Shown: piece by piece, positions 55,031 through 62,572 of the stretch | How the letters are laid out: the number at the start of each line of letters is the position of its first letter | Numbering within the stretch: the first letter of the stretch is position 1 | Source of the DNA: Pseudoalteromonas xiamenensis | Lineage (GTDB): Bacteria; Pseudomonadota; Gammaproteobacteria; Enterobacterales; Alteromonadaceae | DNA: 64,000 nt | Reading direction: 5' to 3' | NCBI RefSeq assembly: GCF_030994125.1 | Contig: NZ_CP099917.1 | Coordinates: 3,332,001-3,396,000 of the forward strand | Program-made: the position numbers and the translations under genes | The notes under the pieces: model-generated | Databases searched by the model: none | What the model was told of the DNA's origin: nothing | Seen by the model: only the letters and a program-made list of their open reading frames with translations

Positions 55031-55105
55031 TCCTAACGCCGCAAGCAGCGGCGAGCGTAAGCGAGTCCAGCACCGAAGGTGCGATTCTGACTTGCCTTGT
55101 TATAT
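55031..55105 (-). repeat. Integron attC site, short type
   Basis: A 75-bp attC: TCCTAACGCCGCAAGCAG at one end, CTGACTTGCCTTGTTATAT at the other, with inner CACCGAAGGTGCG as the loop-end hairpin. It overlaps the stop of the gene at 55100. Confidence 0.85.
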
Positions 55106-55405
55106 TTCGTTTTTCACTAAACGTGAGTGATAAATATCAAGTTCTTTACAAACTTCTCGATACTTGATTTCAGCTTCTGCAAATTTATCTCTGCAAGCTT
55201 GAGCAAAGCTATCATCTTTGCCCCAATCTTTAGCGGCTTTCATCTGATTATTCATCTCAGCTATGTAACCACTTTTTAAATCAAGTAGAGCTTTAAATCG
55301 ATTCAGCTCGTTTGCCTTTTTAGCTTCCCTAACAGCCCAGCGAGCATATAAAGCTGATAAGCCTGCAACTAAAACAGCAATAATTGATATGATTTCAGCT
55401 GACAT
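55100..55405 (-). CDS. Integron cassette gene: small single-helix membrane protein
   Basis: A 101-residue protein with an N-terminal membrane helix (residues 4-22, EIISIIAVLVAGLSALYAR) followed by a charged, alpha-helical tail (AVREAKKANELNRFKALLDL, FAEAEIKYREVCKELDIYHS). It is in the cassette orientation and ends inside its attC. No family is recognised. It is similar in layout, but not in sequence, to the larger protein at 53969. Confidence 0.72.
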   Translation of the reverse strand: MSAEIISIIAVLVAGLSALYARWAVREAKKANELNRFKALLDLKSGYIAEMNNQMKAAKDWGKDDSFAQACRDKFAEAEIKYREVCKELDIYHSRLVKNEI

Positions 55406-55425
55406 AGAGCAGAACTCTCCTAGAA

Positions 55426-55551
55426 ATATAACGCCCTGTTAAGGTGTGAGCAACGCAATACCGAAGCTCCCGCATACCACCTTAAACACCAAACGCAACG
55501 CATAGTAAAAATGCCACGCGTTGCGAATCACCCTTAAACAGTTTGTTATGT
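55426..55551 (-). repeat. Integron attC site, long type
   Basis: A 126-bp attC: ATATAACGCCCTGTTAAGG at one end and CCCTTAAACAGTTTGTTATGT at the other, with inner arms GAGCAACGC and GCGTTGCGA. The stem pairs over most of its length with the unpaired bases expected in attC. It shares its ends with the attC at 49601 and with known marine gammaproteobacterial integron repeats. Confidence 0.88.
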
Positions 55552-55598
55552 TCTAAGCCACCCTATTGCGCTAAATGGGATTAACTCAAGCTAATGAA

Positions 55599-55796
55599 CT
55601 ACTTCTTATCTTTGTCGTTTAAGTGATCACGTTTGCTAGTTACTGGGATACCATAGGCTTTCATGCTACCAGCATGTTTAAGGCAATAAGGACAATTGTA
55701 GTCCTCTGACTCTCGGCTACCTCCTGGCACTCCCATTTGATCTTCTACCGAAAATTTCTTGCCACAGCCCGTATTTGGGCACGTTTCAATTGACAT
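55599..55796 (-). CDS. Integron cassette gene: small zinc-ribbon-like protein
   Basis: A 65-residue protein (MSIETCPNTGCGKKFSVEDQ at the N-terminus). Two cysteine pairs, CPNTGC and CPYC, suggest a zinc ribbon. ATG 55796 has AAGGAG 8 bases upstream; a GTG three codons earlier is also open. It is the first cassette after attI copy 2 and would be read from the cassette promoter. The function is unknown. Confidence 0.72.
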   Translation of the reverse strand: MSIETCPNTGCGKKFSVEDQMGVPGGSRESEDYNCPYCLKHAGSMKAYGIPVTSKRDHLNDKDKK

Positions 55797-55900
55797 AAAA
55801 TACACTCCTTTTTCATTTATTACTTATCACTATGCAAAGCACTATGCTAATTGTTTGCAAGTAGTTGATAATAAGCACTTTGACACGGCTGGAAAGAACA

Positions 55901-56190
55901 TAACATTTTATTCGTGCGCATGCGCGCTTACCTCGTTGGACCAGTGAAAACGCGCACAGTTAACTATCTGTATGTAAAGAACTTATCAGCATTCTGCTAA
56001 ATATACCATCAGGAAAAATGCGCATGCGCGTTTCCCAAACCTATTATCTCAAATCGCAAATAAATAACTTGTTGATAAACAATAATATTCTTAATTTATT
56101 CATGCGTAAACGCGCAAAAATTTTTCATTATTTCCCTTGATATCCGAGAAATTCAAATAGCACTGTATATACACAGCCCTGTAAGGTGCG
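55901..56190. repeat. Integron attI/promoter block, copy 2, next to intI
   Basis: About 290 bp between the first cassette and the intI start. Its left end, read on the minus strand (AATGTTATGTTC), is the cassette insertion point. It holds several GCGCATGCGCG/ACGCGC motifs, probable integrase-binding direct repeats, and CTGTATATACACAG (56163-56176), a LexA-like palindrome 22 bases before the intI ATG but with a spacer 2 bases shorter than the usual CTGT-N8-ACAG. Both the cassette promoter and the intI promoter should lie here. Confidence 0.75.
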
Positions 56191-56198
56191 GAGTTATC

Positions 56199-56357
56199 AT
56201 GAGTCTAAAAAGCCCATTTCTGAAAGGTCTTCAGGAAGAAATGCGTATGCGTGGTTACAGCATTAAAACAGAAAAAACCTACCTATATTGGTTTAAGGCA
56301 TTCGTTAACTTTCACCACAAGCTGAATCGAAATGGGGCAAAATGGGTTACTCCTTAA
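56199..56357 (+). pseudogene. intI: Truncated integron integrase, intI remnant
   Basis: A 52-codon stub: MSLKSPFLKGLQEEMRMRGY, then SIKTEKTYLYWFKAFVNFHH, which matches the N-terminal DNA-binding start of IntI integrases of marine gammaproteobacteria. A full IntI has about 320 residues with a C-terminal Arg-His-Arg-Tyr catalytic domain. Here the frame stops at TAA 56355-56357 and the following 270 bases show no integrase sequence that I can see. The gene diverges from the cassettes, as it should. Confidence 0.88.
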
Positions 56358-56658
56358 GGTCCGCTTCTAGCGCACAAGCGACGGTCTGATTTGATTCAGT
56401 TCAATTAGAGAAATCTGAAAGTGCAAGTTAGGACTGATTCATCTTATCCCTTCATTGTGCCAAACCTTACTTATTCTCAAAATTCCTTTCGTTATATGCC
56501 TCAGGTATTGATGATTAGACACCAATTGAAGTGTGACTTAATCGGACATTCGTCACTTATCCAAGTCCGCAACTGTCTGTAAAGCATATCGTTATGCCAT
56601 GTATCTTGAATGAAATTTTCATTATATTAAATAGGTGTTGATGGTTGAGGAGACTACG
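56358..56658. other. Gene-free boundary segment
   Basis: No gene or strong hairpin is seen. It marks the right boundary of the integron remnant, where the rest of intI has been lost. Confidence 0.6.
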
Positions 56659-57111
56659 ATGAAACGATTTTTAGGCTTGATACTGGTGATATTGTGCGTG
56701 TCAGTTCGTGCAAATGAGGCGCTTCAATCTACGGTAGATGCGTATTTCTCGACGTATGCGAAAAGAACAGATTTTGACGCGTTTATGGCGTTTTATGCCG
56801 AAGATGCCAAGTTGAACGATGTTATTTATGGGCATGTAGCGGAAAATAAGACGCAAATAGCGTCGTTTTTCGACTGGTCTTCGGGGCAGTTTTCAACCCT
56901 TGATAGCCAACCTACGCTGACTATCACTCAGCAAATGATCAATCAACAAAGCGTGGTGACCAAAGGAACATTTAACGCGTTTTCTTTCAATGGAAAGACT
57001 ATGGGGCCGTGGGAGTTTGTGATTTGGCAAGAATTTAACGCATCAGGAAAAATCGTTTTACAAGAGGACTGGATTAACTACACGCCAAAGAAAATTATGG
57101 TTAGCGAGTAA
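56659..57111 (+). CDS. Exported NTF2/SnoaL-like protein
   Basis: A 150-residue protein with a signal peptide (MKRFLGLILVILCVSVRA) and a cone-fold domain of the NTF2-like superfamily (TVDAYFSTYAKRTDFDAFMA, FYAEDAKLNDVIYG, and the C-terminal QEDWINYTP). ATG 56659 has GAGGAG 9 bases upstream. The family binds or isomerises small hydrophobic ligands; the exact role is not evident. Confidence 0.75.
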   Translation: MKRFLGLILVILCVSVRANEALQSTVDAYFSTYAKRTDFDAFMAFYAEDAKLNDVIYGHVAENKTQIASFFDWSSGQFSTLDSQPTLTITQQMINQQSVVTKGTFNAFSFNGKTMGPWEFVIWQEFNASGKIVLQEDWINYTPKKIMVSE

Positions 57112-57265
57112 GTCTATATTAATGACGTAACCTCAATATTGGTTATTTCAAATCTTGTTCCTTTTTTGTATGTATGTTAATTTTGTTTACATAATATCAA
57201 GTGGTTATACGTTATTTTTCACTTTATATTTGTTCAATAATAATAAACTAAAAGGAAAAAGAGTT

Positions 57266-58033
57266 TTGAAAAAATGGTTAGGTCTTTTCTTCTACGTCTG
57301 GTCTGCAAATCTACTGGCTGCAACGTATGAAACGGAGCATTTTACTGTTCAATACGATGACAATGTGCCACTTGAAATCGCCAAAAAATTCTCGCAACGC
57401 GTCGAAAAAAATAGACAAGTTGTGCTCGCTTATCTAAGTCAATCCGTTGAATACAAAGGGACACCCATTAAAGAGCGATTGATTGCGAACATTTCGAAAA
57501 AAGTGAATATACCTTTCCAAGCTAAAAATCAGATCTATATTCCCGAAAAACGCGTGCTGGCCGCTTTTTCAAATGATCAAAATAACGCTGAACAGTCCGG
57601 ATTAGCTGTTATTCATGAATTGACACATGTCTATGCTGTCAGTTCGTATCGCCAAGGGGAAGAGGAAGGTAAAGGGCATCGTTTTTATGACGATGGGCTT
57701 GCTGTATTTTTACAGCACCGTTTTGGAGAATCACAAGAGTATCCTGACTTTGGGCGCGACCTTTATCAGGTCGTCGCTGAAAAAGCGCTGGAAAATAAAG
57801 GGCTCGTGCCACTGGCCGATTGTGAAAAAGTACGTAATAAATCGGAGTCTGGCTTAGGTCGTCAACTTGCCTATACCCAAGAAGGGGCGTTTACTCAGTT
57901 TTTAATTGAGCGCTTTGGCTTCGATACGTATTTGAAAATTTATCAAGGCGAAGACATCAAAGCGGTCACCGGGGAATCCTTTGAAGAATTGGAGAGCGCG
58001 TTTGCTGCACTGATCCGTGTTATTCAAGCTTAA
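57266..58033 (+). CDS. Exported zinc metallopeptidase-like protein (HExxH)
   Basis: A 255-residue protein from TTG 57266 (AAAGGA 9 bases upstream), which gives a signal peptide MKKWLGLFFYVWSANLLAA; the frame is open from 57155. The metal site is IHELTHVYAV (His117, Glu118, His121), with the downstream FYDDGLAVFLQHRFGE as a likely third ligand region, as in gluzincin-type peptidases. It is short for that group. It is followed by a good terminator and is probably single. The substrate is unknown. Confidence 0.72.
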   Translation: MKKWLGLFFYVWSANLLAATYETEHFTVQYDDNVPLEIAKKFSQRVEKNRQVVLAYLSQSVEYKGTPIKERLIANISKKVNIPFQAKNQIYIPEKRVLAAFSNDQNNAEQSGLAVIHELTHVYAVSSYRQGEEEGKGHRFYDDGLAVFLQHRFGESQEYPDFGRDLYQVVAEKALENKGLVPLADCEKVRNKSESGLGRQLAYTQEGAFTQFLIERFGFDTYLKIYQGEDIKAVTGESFEELESAFAALIRVIQA

Positions 58034-58054
58034 CCATTCTAACTGTGAGTCAGT

Positions 58055-58089
58055 CGCTCGGTCTTTGTTGGCCGAGCGTTGTCTTTTTA
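58055..58089 (+). terminator. Intrinsic terminator
   Basis: CGCTCGG (58055-58061) pairs with CCGAGCG (58072-58078), followed by TTGTCTTTTT. It lies just after the metallopeptidase stop. Confidence 0.85.
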
Positions 58090-58306
58090 TAACAGGTCAT
58101 TTTTGTCACGCTTCAACTTTAGCATCATAGGCTCAACGCTTTAACGCTAGCAGGCTCCGAGTGAGTCTCTAAACGATTGTACTTTACAAAAATATCGTCA
58201 TGTCTGAAAACGTAAAGCAGTGTAAATGCACATTGTTTGCACACTTTCTGCCCAAAAACGAGATATAACTAATGTAATTTGGTTAAGTTCGTTAAAGGGT
58301 CGCAGA

Positions 58307-59713
58307 ATGAAAACTCACTTCCAACTTCAGCTGCTGGTGATGGCAATCAGTAGTGTTTTATTAAATGGCTGTGGTGGCACAAGCAGCTCAACATCCAATG
58401 ACGTTGCAACACCTGTGGTAACGGAGCCTTCAACACCCAGTACACCCATAACGCCAGTGGCGAATGCGGGGCTGGATATTCAAGTTAACGTGGGTGAAAC
58501 AGCAACGTTAACTGGCAGTAGTAATGCGCAGACGGGTGATAGCGTAAGTTACCTTTGGACCTTAGAGAATAAGCCTGACACGAGCAATGCCGCTATCCAG
58601 CAGGCGACTGCACAGCAGACTACACTTGCGGTAGACAGCCCCGGAGCCTATGAAATTGGATTGCAAGTGACCATCAATGGCACTCAATCAGAAAAAGATT
58701 TTGTGATGATAACGGCAAGCAGCGATTCGACGGACATTACCAATCGAATTTTTGAAAACCGCTCCAATGATTGTCGAAATTATATTGGCCAGTTTTACGC
58801 GAGCGTGACAGACATTAAGCGCAATGCGGAATTTGTTGGTGACGTCGAAATCATAGAGAACACAACTTATTGTGTGTTTAATTCAAATGCGATTCCCAAC
58901 CACGATTTTAACGACCAATCTGCCGCGTTTGCGACGAATGTGAGTGAACAATCCATGACTTTCAAAGTCGTTGTGCAACCGAGTATGGCGGCATCAACCA
59001 CGGCACTGTCACTCGGTACGACCGAGGCTATTTTACTTAATGGTGTCACCGTCGATTTACTTGCAGCAGCCTGTTACGGTGTTGGAAATGAGCCTTTAGG
59101 TGAGGAAAAAATTGGATGCGGACCAAGTCAAAATGATAATCCATGGCGCTATGACCCAATGTCCTCACTAAACCAATTTGGTACGGATGAGCATCATGCG
59201 CATGTTCAACCCTCGGGTGAATATCATTACCATGGCAATCCAATGGCGCTCTTCAATCAAGAGTGTAATGGTATAGAGTCCGGCGTAATTGGGTTTGCCG
59301 CAGACGGTTTTCCACTTTTTGGCAGCTGCATCATTGATCCACAAAGTGGTGAAGCGCGAAAAGTGGTCAGCAGCTACACACTCAAAGATAATGGTGGCGT
59401 AAGGCAAAGTGTCAGCGGTTATCAAACGCCGGTCGCAGGGCAAGGTTCAATTGCAAGCAACCACTATGACGGACAATTTCGTGGTGATTGGGCCTATCAG
59501 GCTGGACTTGGCGATCTCGATGAATGTAATGGGATGACACGAAATGGCGTGTACGGTTATTACGTTACAGATCAGTATCCGTGGGTACTGAATTGTTTCA
59601 AAGGCACGATTGACAACTCGTTTTCAGCGGCTCCACAATTGGCTCGACGCGCTCACGCTCATGAGGAAGCGAATGTGCACACCCATGAAAACGGTGAAAC
59701 ACATTCTCACTAA
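58307..59713 (+). CDS. YHYH-domain lipoprotein with histidine-rich tail
   Basis: A 468-residue lipoprotein (lipobox LNGC, Cys22). Residues 60-150 form an Ig/PKD-like domain (GLDIQVNVGETATLTGSSNA, SYLWTLENKP). The C-terminal half is a YHYH domain with HAHVQPSGEYHYHGNPMALF, VIGFAADGFPLFGSC and RGDWAYQAGLGDLDECNGM. The final 25 residues hold eight histidines (AHAHEEANVHTHENGETHSH), a likely metal-binding tail. ATG 58307 begins the signal; the frame opens at 58226. The domain's function is not known. Confidence 0.82.
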   Translation: MKTHFQLQLLVMAISSVLLNGCGGTSSSTSNDVATPVVTEPSTPSTPITPVANAGLDIQVNVGETATLTGSSNAQTGDSVSYLWTLENKPDTSNAAIQQATAQQTTLAVDSPGAYEIGLQVTINGTQSEKDFVMITASSDSTDITNRIFENRSNDCRNYIGQFYASVTDIKRNAEFVGDVEIIENTTYCVFNSNAIPNHDFNDQSAAFATNVSEQSMTFKVVVQPSMAASTTALSLGTTEAILLNGVTVDLLAAACYGVGNEPLGEEKIGCGPSQNDNPWRYDPMSSLNQFGTDEHHAHVQPSGEYHYHGNPMALFNQECNGIESGVIGFAADGFPLFGSCIIDPQSGEARKVVSSYTLKDNGGVRQSVSGYQTPVAGQGSIASNHYDGQFRGDWAYQAGLGDLDECNGMTRNGVYGYYVTDQYPWVLNCFKGTIDNSFSAAPQLARRAHAHEEANVHTHENGETHSH

Positions 59714-59723
59714 TCCATCGTAA

Positions 59724-60716
59724 TTAACTAACTTCAGTTAAATAGGCGGCTGAATTGCCCGGTCTCGACGGGCAATTTCCTTTGCGGCAGCATTTTTCAA
59801 GACGAGAGAAATGGTCATTCGCGCTTTCTTTCACAATGTCACCGATGAGGCGTCTTAACCAAATAAGCCCTTGGTCATTATCTTGCCGTTTGTGCCAAAG
59901 CATCCCTATCTGATTGTATTGCATATTGACGGGCGTTTCATAAACCGCCAGTTCACCATTAAAGATCTCTCTATCAACGGCCATTGAGGGCACGACGCTT
60001 ATCAAATCTGACGATTTGACCAAGGGGGCAACAGCTGAAAAATGGTTGACTGTCATTGCGACACGGCGTTGCAAACCCATTTGCAATAAAGCGACATCGG
60101 TCAGCCCCGTCGTATCGCCAGACATGGAAACCAACAAATGGTCAGCACTTAAAAACGCATCAAGACTGAGAGACGGCGAGGCCAAAGGGTGTTCTGGGCG
60201 CATTACGCAAACATAACGAGGGTTAAAAAGAAACTCTGAGCGAAGCACGGTATCAACCACCATGGGCGTACCGCACACCAAATCGACTTCAGCATCATGA
60301 AGCACGGACTCATTGTTTATGATGGTGTTTGGAATTGCGTAGACGTTCACATTGGGTGCGTGTTGTTCAATGTGTTTACGAAGCGGTGCCCAAATGGTGT
60401 TCACCATGATGTCTGACACGACAACACGGAATGTGCGCTTAGCGGTTGCGGGATCGAACTGTTCTGGATCCACAGCTTCTTCGAGTAAACGCAATGGATC
60501 GCGGATCTGAGTCCACAAGTTGCGAGCGTACGCAGTGGGTTGAACACCACGGCCATCCTTTACAAATAACTCGTCTTTCCAAGCGACACGCATGCGCGAC
60601 AACGCATTGGAGACGGCTGGTTGAGTCATGGCTAAGCGATTGGCAGCCCGAGTTATCGAGCCTTCAGTCATGATGGCATCAAATACCATCAATAAATTCA
60701 AATCTTGAGTTCGCAA
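59724..60716 (-). CDS. LysR-family transcriptional regulator
   Basis: A 330-residue regulator of the NodD/LeuO-like branch: the HTH is MTEGSITRAANRLAMTQPAV then SNALSRMRVAWKDELFVKDG. The last 25 residues (EKCCRKGNCPSRPGNSAAYL) are cysteine- and glycine-rich and unusual for the family; they could come from a shifted frame near the end. It is divergent from the DUF2798-RND efflux genes, in the position of MexT relative to mexEF, so it may activate the pump. AT-rich imperfect repeats lie in 60721-60780. Confidence 0.87.
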   Translation of the reverse strand: MRTQDLNLLMVFDAIMTEGSITRAANRLAMTQPAVSNALSRMRVAWKDELFVKDGRGVQPTAYARNLWTQIRDPLRLLEEAVDPEQFDPATAKRTFRVVVSDIMVNTIWAPLRKHIEQHAPNVNVYAIPNTIINNESVLHDAEVDLVCGTPMVVDTVLRSEFLFNPRYVCVMRPEHPLASPSLSLDAFLSADHLLVSMSGDTTGLTDVALLQMGLQRRVAMTVNHFSAVAPLVKSSDLISVVPSMAVDREIFNGELAVYETPVNMQYNQIGMLWHKRQDNDQGLIWLRRLIGDIVKESANDHFSRLEKCCRKGNCPSRPGNSAAYLTEVS

Positions 60717-60867
60717 CTCGATTCTCCTATCACCTCATTCAATATATAAAAATATATGATGAATGCTATATCAACAAATCATTTTTTTTATTTTTCGAAC
60801 TTGGTCATAATTGCACATCAGTAAATACTGAGACCAAAATAGTCTCAATTTGAAGAAGGAAAAGACG

Positions 60868-61119
60868 ATGATCCCGAGAAAATACGAGAATCTATTATTC
60901 CCTTTTCTGATGGCTTTGTTTATGTCATGCATCATGTCATTTGTAATCACGGTTATGAATGCCGGATTCGTGAACCATCTTTTAACCATTTGGCTTCGAG
61001 CATGGGCTGGAGCATTTGTTGTTGCATTTCCTACAATCCTCGTAGTTGGGCCGATGGTTCGTCGATTAGCCGCATGGTTATTAACCGATGAGACCAGAAC
61101 GCTAGAAGCGTCCGAATAA
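60868..61119 (+). CDS. DUF2798 membrane protein
   Basis: An 83-residue protein with two membrane helices (about 8-30 and 42-62). LMALFMSCIMSFVITVMNAG and WLRAWAGAFVVAFPTILVVG are the family's two conserved segments. ATG 60868 has GAAGGA 9 bases upstream. The function is unknown. It lies between a divergent LysR gene and the RND pump genes, a common neighbourhood. Confidence 0.85.
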   Translation: MIPRKYENLLFPFLMALFMSCIMSFVITVMNAGFVNHLLTIWLRAWAGAFVVAFPTILVVGPMVRRLAAWLLTDETRTLEASE

Positions 61120-61176
61120 CGATTTCTTACCTATGAAGGCAAGGGATTGCTTTCTTTTACTTTTTTCCAGACAAGC

Positions 61177-61199
61177 ACCTCGTTTAACACGGGGTTTTT
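61177..61199 (+). terminator. Intrinsic terminator
   Basis: ACCTCGT and ACGGGGT (one G-T pair) around TTAAC, followed by TTTTT. It separates the DUF2798 gene from the pump genes. Confidence 0.75.
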
Positions 61200-61218
61200 G
61201 CGATTTATCTTCTCTAAT

Positions 61219-61241
61219 ATACATCATTATCCATGATGTAT
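61219..61241. repeat. Perfect inverted repeat before the RND pump
   Basis: ATACATCAT (61219-61227) and ATGATGTAT (61233-61241) pair perfectly around TATCC, about 85 bases before the adaptor start. It is a probable operator for the pump genes; the flanking sequence is AT-rich. Confidence 0.6.
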
Positions 61242-61326
61242 TTCATATAAACAAATAATTATTTTTATTTATTCGTTCTGTTCATAATGCACTTATTGAA
61301 AAATGGTCATCAATGAGGAAGGCATC

Positions 61327-62571
61327 ATGAAACTAAATAAATTGGTCAGCGCGTTTGCAATGTTAGGGATATTAACGTTGTCGGCGTGTAGTGATGTATC
61401 AAGTTCGGAACCTATGCCACACGCCGCACCACAAGTGTCGGTCGCTCAGGTTATTAATGAAAAAATCAGTGATTGGGACGAGTTCACCGGTCGTCTAGAA
61501 GCGCCGGAGCACGTAGCACTTCGTCCACGCGTTTCAGGTTATATCAGTCGCGTTACATTCGCTGAAGGCGCAATGGTGGAAGAAGGGGAGACGCTTTTTG
61601 TTATCGATCAAGCGCCTTTCAAAGCAGAAGTAGCGCGATTAGAAGCTGAACTTGTGCAAGCAAATAGCCGCCTACAACTTGCCAAAACCGAGTTCGCTCG
61701 CGCCAGCAAATTACGTCAAAGTGCGGCGATTGCAGAAGAAGAAGTCGATAAGCGCAAGGCCCAAGTCCAGCAAATGGAAGGCCAAGTTAAATCGGTACAA
61801 TCGTCATTGCAGCTTGCATTACTTGATTTGCAGTACACTGAAGTTAAAGCCCCAATTAGCGGTCGAGTTTCACGTGCGCTTATCACTCGCGGTAACTTTG
61901 TGAATGCAGGCCAAAGTTTATTAACCACGTTGGTTTCCAGCGATCGTGTGTACGCGTATTTTGATGCAGATGAACAAACCTTCTTAGAGTATATGCGTTT
62001 TGCGAAAGCAAGTAGCCAGCAAGAAATCCGTGAAGTTGCACACCCTGTCTTTATGCAACTTGCTGGCGAAGAGGAGTTTACGCACTCGGGTGTGGTGGAC
62101 TTTATGGATAACCAAATCGACCCAACGACGGGAACGATACGTGCTCGCGCTGTCTTTAAAAACCAAGATGGTTCATTTTTACCCGGTATGTTTGCCCGTA
62201 TTAAACTCAGCGGTGGCGAGAGCTACAACGGTGTGCTGATCGAAGATAAGGCCATTGGTACTGATTTAAACCATAAGTTTGTACTGGTTTTAGATGAATC
62301 GAACACGGTGCAATACCGCGCGGTTGAACTTGGCAATAAAATAGCAGGCCTTCGCGTCATCAAATCGGGCCTCGCTGGCAACGAACAAATTGTGGTTAAC
62401 GGTTTGCAACGCGTACGACCAGGTACGCCTGTTTCGCCACAGCAAGTCGACATGGGTAACGCCTATAACCTTCAACAACTCAACAAATTGCAAAAGCGAT
62501 TAGATGAGCAGCTGGAAGATTCGCAAATGGCGCTGTTAACGGCGACCGCGGGTTTAGGTTTGGAGGACTAA
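61327..62571 (+). CDS. RND efflux periplasmic adaptor lipoprotein (MexE-like)
   Basis: A 414-residue adaptor with lipobox LSAC (Cys21). The lipoyl half motif VTFAEGAMVEEGETLFVID, a coiled coil at about 95-155, TEVKAPISGRVSRALI and a beta-barrel with VDFMDNQIDPTTGTIRARAV follow, as in MexE/AcrA. ATG 61327 has GAGGAAGG upstream; the frame opens at 61303. It precedes the permease gene by 1 base, so the two are translationally coupled. Confidence 0.9.
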   Translation: MKLNKLVSAFAMLGILTLSACSDVSSSEPMPHAAPQVSVAQVINEKISDWDEFTGRLEAPEHVALRPRVSGYISRVTFAEGAMVEEGETLFVIDQAPFKAEVARLEAELVQANSRLQLAKTEFARASKLRQSAAIAEEEVDKRKAQVQQMEGQVKSVQSSLQLALLDLQYTEVKAPISGRVSRALITRGNFVNAGQSLLTTLVSSDRVYAYFDADEQTFLEYMRFAKASSQQEIREVAHPVFMQLAGEEEFTHSGVVDFMDNQIDPTTGTIRARAVFKNQDGSFLPGMFARIKLSGGESYNGVLIEDKAIGTDLNHKFVLVLDESNTVQYRAVELGNKIAGLRVIKSGLAGNEQIVVNGLQRVRPGTPVSPQQVDMGNAYNLQQLNKLQKRLDEQLEDSQMALLTATAGLGLED

Positions 62572-62572
62572 G

